Shown: positions 48,828 through 53,218 of the stretch, piece after piece
How the letters are laid out: each line of letters begins with the position of its first letter
Numbering within the stretch: the first letter of the stretch is position 1
Source of the DNA: JBBQXK01 sp038251625
GTDB lineage: Bacteria > Pseudomonadota > Alphaproteobacteria > Rhodobacterales > Rhodobacteraceae
DNA length: 53,218 bases
NCBI GenBank assembly: GCA_038251625.1
Contig: JBBSBE010000010.1
Span: forward strand, 1-53,218
Direction of reading: 5' to 3'
Notes under the pieces: model-generated
The model's database searches: none
What the model was told of the DNA's origin: nothing
Seen by the model: only the letters and a program-made list of their open reading frames with translations
Position numbers and translations under genes: made by a program

Positions 48828-50069
48828 TCACAGCAGCAGCCGGGGGTCTTCGCCCATGTCGAGGCCCGGGAAAACGGCACGCTCCAACACCCCCCGGTCA
48901 AAGCCATAGAGGGACCGCATCGCCCAAGCCGCCCAGCCGCGCACGTCTGACGTGGGCATCAGGTCGCGCCGGTCGTAAAGATCAGCCTCTGCAAGGCCGG
49001 GCCAACGCCCCATCACGCGGCCCCCTTTCAGCGCGCCGCCCGCCATCAGCATCACGCCGGCCGTGCCATGATCGGTACCTTTCGTGCCGTTCTCGGCGGC
49101 TGTGCGCCCGAATTCGGTCATGGCCAGTAGGATCGTCTTGCCCCACACATCGGCGCCAAGGCTGCCTTTCAGCCGCAGCACCGTGCGCTGCAACTGGCCC
49201 AAGGGCGCGCCGATTGCCCCCGCCTGATTGCGGTGTGTATCCCATCCCGTTTGGCTGAAGGCCACGATTCGCGTGGCCCCGCGCAGACGGGACGCTGCGA
49301 AATCGACAAGTCCGTCGATCTGGGCAAATCCCTTGATCTTTGGTTGCGGCGTTGCGGGCATCGACATCTCGCCGTCGCCGTCCGTGGCCACGTCCGGCGC
49401 ATCTGCGGCTTCGGCGGCAAGCGTGATCGCCTCGCCGCCGCTATCTCGAAAGAGGGGGTCTTCGTGCCAGATGCGTTCCAGCAGCAGCTGGCTTTGGGCG
49501 GTCAGGGGCAGCCTCGCGTCCGGTGTCCAGCTCATTGTCCGCGCCGCACCGGCCAGAAGGGGCAGCGCGTCGCGGCCCACGGCAAAGGCCGTTTCGGCCC
49601 TGAGGCCCGGCACTGCCTGCAGCATCCGGTTCATCCATCCGTCCCGATGCGCCGAACTTGGCACGTCCGCGCCCGTCCCGGCCTCAAGAATATCCTGCCC
49701 GTCGAAGTGGCTGCGCTTGTCGCGGTAAGGGGTGGATACGGCGTGCGCAAAGCCAAGCTCGCCCTTGGACCAGAGCGGCAGAAGGCCCGCGAGCGCCGGG
49801 TGCAGACCGAACCGGTCGCCAAGGTGCAGTGCCGGATCGCCTGCGCCAAGCGTGGGGCGCAACTGCGCGAAAAGCGGATCGGCGACAGGGCGCACCACGT
49901 CAAGCCCGTCCATCGCGCCGCGCAGGATGATCACCACAAGGCGCGCCTCGCCCAGGGGCGACCCGCCGTCAGCCGCCGCTTCGGCCATCGTGATGGTGGT
50001 CAGCCAGGGATGCGCGGCGGCGGTGCAACCAAGCCCCGCAAGACCCCGCAGAAAGATGCGCCGATCCAT
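48828..50069 (-). CDS. DUF1501 family protein, probable Tat-exported
   Basis: 413 residues. N-terminus M-D-R-R-I-F-L-R-G-L-A-G-L-G-C looks like a twin-arginine signal followed by a hydrophobic stretch. The DUF1501 (sulfatase/alkaline-phosphatase-like fold) domain contains V-V-I-I-L-R-G-A-M-D-G-L-D, S-H-F-D-G-Q-D-I-L-E, W-D-T-H-R-N-Q, T-E-F-G-R-T and D-H-G-T-A-G-V. Function unknown; relatives always travel with a DUF1800 protein, as here (17 bp apart, same strand). Located in the periplasm if the signal is real. Confidence 0.87.
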   Translation of the reverse strand: MDRRIFLRGLAGLGCTAAAHPWLTTITMAEAAADGGSPLGEARLVVIILRGAMDGLDVVRPVADPLFAQLRPTLGAGDPALHLGDRFGLHPALAGLLPLWSKGELGFAHAVSTPYRDKRSHFDGQDILEAGTGADVPSSAHRDGWMNRMLQAVPGLRAETAFAVGRDALPLLAGAARTMSWTPDARLPLTAQSQLLLERIWHEDPLFRDSGGEAITLAAEAADAPDVATDGDGEMSMPATPQPKIKGFAQIDGLVDFAASRLRGATRIVAFSQTGWDTHRNQAGAIGAPLGQLQRTVLRLKGSLGADVWGKTILLAMTEFGRTAAENGTKGTDHGTAGVMLMAGGALKGGRVMGRWPGLAEADLYDRRDLMPTSDVRGWAAWAMRSLYGFDRGVLERAVFPGLDMGEDPRLLL

Positions 50070-50086
50070 TTCCCTTGTCCCCCTGC

Positions 50087-51445
50087 CTAGCGGCGGTTGA
50101 AGGCGGGTGAGGCAAAGATCAGCCCCACGCCCTCGGCCCGCGTTTCTGCCCTTACGGCGGCCCATGCCACGCTGCCATCGTCTGCCGCCCCCAAGACCCG
50201 TGCGGCCAACGCCCCCGGCTCTGGCAATGCGTCCAGCAGCGCACTGGGCACCGTCATCGCCCAGTTCACACGTGCCGCCAGAAGCTGTGGCGTGATCCAT
50301 GCCTCTGCTGCCTCTGGCCAACCGTTGGGCCCCGGTGGCGCCTGATAGGGCTGGCCCATGGATGCCATCGGGGCAAGGATCATCCGGCGAAAAGCGGCGT
50401 CCGGCATGCCGGTGATTGCAGCACCGGTAACACCCATGCCCCGCAGCGCGGCCGTCACGAAATCGACCGGACGCCGGACCTTTTGCAAGGTCGGAGCCCA
50501 AGCTGCGGGATGGTCCAGCATCGCGCGATAGACGGCCGAGAGATCACCCTCGGATGCGCGAAAGGCCGCCGCCATTGCGTCCACCAGGCCTTGATCCGGC
50601 GTGTCCGAGACGAAATGCACCGCCATCTTCCGCGCGAGGTGCAGCGCCGTCTCGGGCCGCGCCGCCAGATCGTCGAGCGCCCGCAGGATGGGTGCCATCC
50701 CCTCGCCGTCGTACCGCTGCCCCAGCACCGTTTCGGCCCCGGGTTCCGCCATGTTGGCGCGAAAAACCTGTGCGCTGTCGGGCGAGACGGTCACGCCGGT
50801 CAAAAGTTCGGCAAGTTCGGTCACGTCGCTCTGGCTGTAGTGCGCGCCGACACCCAGCGTGTGCAACTCCATCAGTTCCCGCGCAAGGTTTTCGTTGATC
50901 CCGCGCTTGCGCCGCTGGCCCACGACCGAGCCCGGCCCGACCGAGGACGCCTGGTCGAGGTACTCCAGCATCGCAGGATGCAGCGTCACAGCGCGCAAAA
51001 GATCGGCGAACCGTCCGTCCAGATGCGGCCTGATCGCATCTTCAACAAGGGCAGACGGGAAAAGCATCTGCTGGCGTGATTTCGACCTGACCGAAAAATG
51101 ATCGGCCCAAAATCGCACCAGCCGCTCGCGAAAGGGGAGCGGCGTGTCGAGCGTGCGCGCCATCGCGGCAGCGGCAGAGCGCAGGGCAGCGATGCGGCCC
51201 TCTCGCACAACGGCAGCGAAATCGGCCTTCTTCGCCTCGGACCGGTCTGCCCTGTAGGCGGCCCCGGCCTCAGCCACCCGGGCCCGGAAGGCGCTTGCAG
51301 TCGCAAGGTCGGGGGCTGGGTAGAGCGTGGCCATCCGGTCCGGCGCAGCCAGAGCGGCCATGATTGCATCGGGATCGCCCGCCTCTGCCGGAGTGGGCAG
51401 ACCGTCACCAAATCGAAAGGCGGCCAGTTCGGCGCGCGGAATCAT
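50087..51445 (-). CDS. DUF1800 family protein
   Basis: 452 residues, mostly helical. Conserved DUF1800 motifs: F-R-E-R-L-V-R-F-W-A-D-H-F-S-V, H-P-A-M-L-E-Y-L-D, N-E-N-L-A-R-E-L-M-E-L-H-T-L-G-V and Y-S-Q-S-D-V-T-E-L-A. There is no clear signal peptide, unlike its partner. Together with the downstream DUF1501 gene it forms the widespread but functionally uncharacterised DUF1800-DUF1501 module. The ATG at 51443-51445 (M-I-P-R-A-E-L) is preferred to one seven codons earlier; AAAGGG lies upstream. Confidence 0.87.
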   Translation of the reverse strand: MIPRAELAAFRFGDGLPTPAEAGDPDAIMAALAAPDRMATLYPAPDLATASAFRARVAEAGAAYRADRSEAKKADFAAVVREGRIAALRSAAAAMARTLDTPLPFRERLVRFWADHFSVRSKSRQQMLFPSALVEDAIRPHLDGRFADLLRAVTLHPAMLEYLDQASSVGPGSVVGQRRKRGINENLARELMELHTLGVGAHYSQSDVTELAELLTGVTVSPDSAQVFRANMAEPGAETVLGQRYDGEGMAPILRALDDLAARPETALHLARKMAVHFVSDTPDQGLVDAMAAAFRASEGDLSAVYRAMLDHPAAWAPTLQKVRRPVDFVTAALRGMGVTGAAITGMPDAAFRRMILAPMASMGQPYQAPPGPNGWPEAAEAWITPQLLAARVNWAMTVPSALLDALPEPGALAARVLGAADDGSVAWAAVRAETRAEGVGLIFASPAFNRR

Positions 51446-51644
51446 GCGGTTTCCCTTTGTTCTCATAGTGGGCAGAACCTAGCGCAAACGCGGCCAGCCT
51501 GCATGCGCGACGAGAGACACTTGCGAAGACTGGCGCGGAAACCCGCACGTTTGATCATGCGGCCTGGCGACCCCTTGCCATAGCCAAGGGGCTTGCCCGA
51601 CGGAAAGCGGCAGGAACGGCGTTCAAGCCCGCCGCGCCAACGTA

Positions 51645-53218
51645 TCAGGCCTCTTTCGGCAGGACCCGCAGGTTCAACTCGCGCAACTGCGCGTTGGTGG
51701 GTTCGGAGGGGGCACCCATCAGCAGGTCTTCCGCGCGCTGGTTCATCGGGAACATGATGACCTCGCGGATATTCGCCTCATCGGCCAGCAGCATCACGAT
51801 CCGGTCGATCCCCGCCGCACAGCCTCCGTGGGGCGGCGCGCCGTAGCGGAACGCCTTGACCATGCCGCCAAAGCGCTTTTCCACCTCGTCCTTGGGGTAG
51901 CCCGCGATCTCGAAGGCCTTGAACATGATCTCGGGTTTGTGGTTTCGAATGCCGCCCGAGATGAGTTCATACCCGTTGCAGGCGAGGTCATACTGGTAGG
52001 CATGGACCTTGAGCGGGTCGCCGTTGAGCGCCTCAAGGCCCCCTTGCGGCATGGAGAAGGGGTTGTGGCTGAAGTCGATCTTGCCATCGTCGGTATTCTC
52101 GTACATCGGGAAATCGACGATCCAGGCGAAGCGGAAGGTATCCGTTTCCGTCAGCCCCAGTTCCCGCCCGATCTCGTTCCGCGCACGTCCCGCGACGGCC
52201 TCGAACGTTTCTGGCTTGCCGCCCAGGAAGAAGGCGGCGTCGCCCAAGCCGAGATTCAGTTGTTGGCGTATGGCTTCGGAGCGCTCCGGGCCGATGTTTT
52301 TGGCCAAAGGTCCTACGGCCAAAACTTTGGTTGACCATTGACCCAGCTTGCGCGCAATTCGCTCATGCCAAGCTTCTTTCGCTTCGCCTTTTTCCTGAGG
52401 GTTGGCTATGGCATCAAATACTATACCTTCCCCATACCCTTCTTCGCGCCAGATGATGTACCCCATCCCCGGCAGCCCCTGCGCCTGCGCAAAGGCGTTC
52501 ATCCGGTCGCAAAACTTGCGGCTGCCACCTGTGGGTGCCGGAATGGCGCGGATTTCGGTGCCTTCCTGCTCCAACAGTTTCGCGAAGATCGCAAAGCCCG
52601 AACCCGCGAAATGCTCGCTGACCACCTGCATCTTGATCGGGTTGCGCAGGTCGGGCTTGTCGGACCCATACCACAGCAGACTGTCGCGGTAGGAAATCAG
52701 CGGCCAGTCCGCATCCACTTTTTTCCTCGGCGCAAACTCCTCGAACAGCCCCTGAATGACGGGCTGCACGGCGGCAAACACATCCTCCTGTTCGACAAAA
52801 CTCATCTCCACATCCAACTGATAGAAGTCGGTCGGCGAGCGGTCGGCGCGGGGGTCTTCGTCGCGGAAACAGGGCGCGATCTGGAAATAGCGGTCGAACC
52901 CCGCCACCATGATCAACTGCTTGAACTGCTGCGGTGCCTGCGGCAACGCGTAGAACTTGCCCGGATGCAGCCGCGACGGCACGAGGAAGTCGCGCGCGCC
53001 CTCGGGGCTGGAGGCGGTGATGATCGGCGTCTGGAATTCGTTGAAGCCCTGATCCCACATCCGGTTGCGGATCGACCGCACGACATTGGACCGCAGCATC
53101 ATCTTGCGGTGCAGCCCTTCGCGCCGCAGGTCGAGAAAGCGGTAGGTAAGACGCGTTTCCTCGGGGTACTCGGCCTCGCCGAAGACGGGCAGCGGCAGGT
53201 CATCGGCGGCGCCAAGCA
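51645..53218 (-). CDS. aspS: aspartyl-tRNA synthetase, 5' end outside window
   Basis: 524 codons present, open to the right edge. Class II motif 2 F-R-D-E-D-P-R-A-D-R, Q-L-D-V-E-M-S-F, GAD insertion domain, P-F-S-M-P-Q-G-G-L-E-A-L, and motif 3 G-C-A-A-G-I-D-R-I-V-M-L-L are all intact; it ends L-R-V-L-P-K-E-A. The frame runs unbroken beyond the first internal ATG pair (53097-53102) as Y-R-F-L-D-L-R-R-E-G-L-H-R-K, so the N-terminal anticodon-binding domain lies outside. It charges tRNA-Asp. Unusually, a low-GC in-frame segment (52311-52446) separates W-R-E from G-P-L-A-K-N (see that feature). Confidence 0.96.
   Translation of the reverse strand, partial: LGAADDLPLPVFGEAEYPEETRLTYRFLDLRREGLHRKMMLRSNVVRSIRNRMWDQGFNEFQTPIITASSPEGARDFLVPSRLHPGKFYALPQAPQQFKQLIMVAGFDRYFQIAPCFRDEDPRADRSPTDFYQLDVEMSFVEQEDVFAAVQPVIQGLFEEFAPRKKVDADWPLISYRDSLLWYGSDKPDLRNPIKMQVVSEHFAGSGFAIFAKLLEQEGTEIRAIPAPTGGSRKFCDRMNAFAQAQGLPGMGYIIWREEGYGEGIVFDAIANPQEKGEAKEAWHERIARKLGQWSTKVLAVGPLAKNIGPERSEAIRQQLNLGLGDAAFFLGGKPETFEAVAGRARNEIGRELGLTETDTFRFAWIVDFPMYENTDDGKIDFSHNPFSMPQGGLEALNGDPLKVHAYQYDLACNGYELISGGIRNHKPEIMFKAFEIAGYPKDEVEKRFGGMVKAFRYGAPPHGGCAAGIDRIVMLLADEANIREVIMFPMNQRAEDLLMGAPSEPTNAQLRELNLRVLPKEA
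52311..52446 (-). other. low-GC in-frame segment inside aspS (apparent insertion of about 40 codons)
   Basis: Bases 52311-52440 are 50 % GC by hand count, against about 65 % in the rest of aspS, and use codons such as GTA, TTT, ATA, AAA, GAG and TTG. They encode a lysine/glutamate-rich stretch (E-K-G-E-A-K-E-A-W-H-E-R-I-A-R-K-L) between W-R-E and G-P-L-A-K-N. From memory, other alphaproteobacterial AspRS have only about 8-10 residues at this place. An 8-bp inverted repeat TTTTGGCC/GGCCAAAA (about 52301-52327) lies at one edge. The reading frame is kept. Confidence 0.55.

Overview
The window is a chromosomal segment of a GC-rich (roughly 65-68 %) alphaproteobacterium, most probably a Rhodobacteraceae (Rhodobacter/Paracoccus/Roseobacter relative). 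Pointers are the split atpI-atpB-atpE-atpF'-atpF operon, a MipZ-type division ATPase instead of MinCD, an alphaproteobacterial SOS box (GTTC-N7-GTTC), EF-P with its modifying enzyme EpmA, a DUF5928 glycosyltransferase, and the ffh-rpsP-rimM-trmD-rplS-rpmE translation cluster. Both ends cut through aminoacyl-tRNA synthetase genes: the 5' end of metG on the left and the body of aspS on the right. I saw no rRNA or tRNA gene, IS element, prophage or CRISPR array. No gene-free gap exceeds 300 bases.

1-11.5 kb: an MFS permease, a cytochrome b561/YceI pair and an exported TPR protein. These are followed by a possible nitrogen-compound catabolic neighbourhood: PuuB-like FAD amine oxidase, RidA, flavin monooxygenase, Rieske oxygenase and nitrilase-superfamily amidase. 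An SOS-controlled ImuA-like gene sits inside it without imuB or dnaE2.

11.5-18.9 kb: a LysR regulator diverges from dabB-dabA, a membrane-potential-driven inorganic-carbon accumulation pump. A DUF6671 zinc-ribbon protein overlaps the end of dabA. Then come kdsA, epmA and, divergently, efp.

18.9-31.7 kb: a bacterial voltage-gated cation channel with a Ca2+-channel-like selectivity filter, a LysR regulator, a luciferase-like monooxygenase, and a long translation-linked operon. In that operon six consecutive GNAT acetyltransferase paralogues, all joined by ATGA overlaps, are inserted between ffh and chorismate mutase/rpsP. rplS appears to have its own promoter and a leader of about 220 nt.

31.7-41.1 kb: a low-GC DUF6434 gene, a secreted protein, mipZ, an ArsR regulator, the F0 ATP-synthase operon with a good sigma-70 promoter, a GntR repressor with a perfect 13-bp palindromic operator, an OmpA-type lipoprotein, an AraC-MGMT fusion, endonuclease III and a PfkB (adenosine-type) kinase.

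41.1-53.2 kb: a membrane protein, a sulfotransferase diverging from a DUF5928 glycosyltransferase, a HIT protein, DUF1203, a CPBP protease homologue, pabB-pabC (p-aminobenzoate), a GNAT, a DUF1501/DUF1800 pair, and aspS. In aspS an apparent in-frame segment of about 40 codons and about 50 % GC interrupts otherwise GC-rich coding sequence.

The points most worth a second look are the six-gene GNAT array, the dab operon with its DUF6671 partner, the low-GC segment in aspS, the channel filter, and the orphan SOS-controlled imuA with a four-tract G-quadruplex motif in its coding strand.
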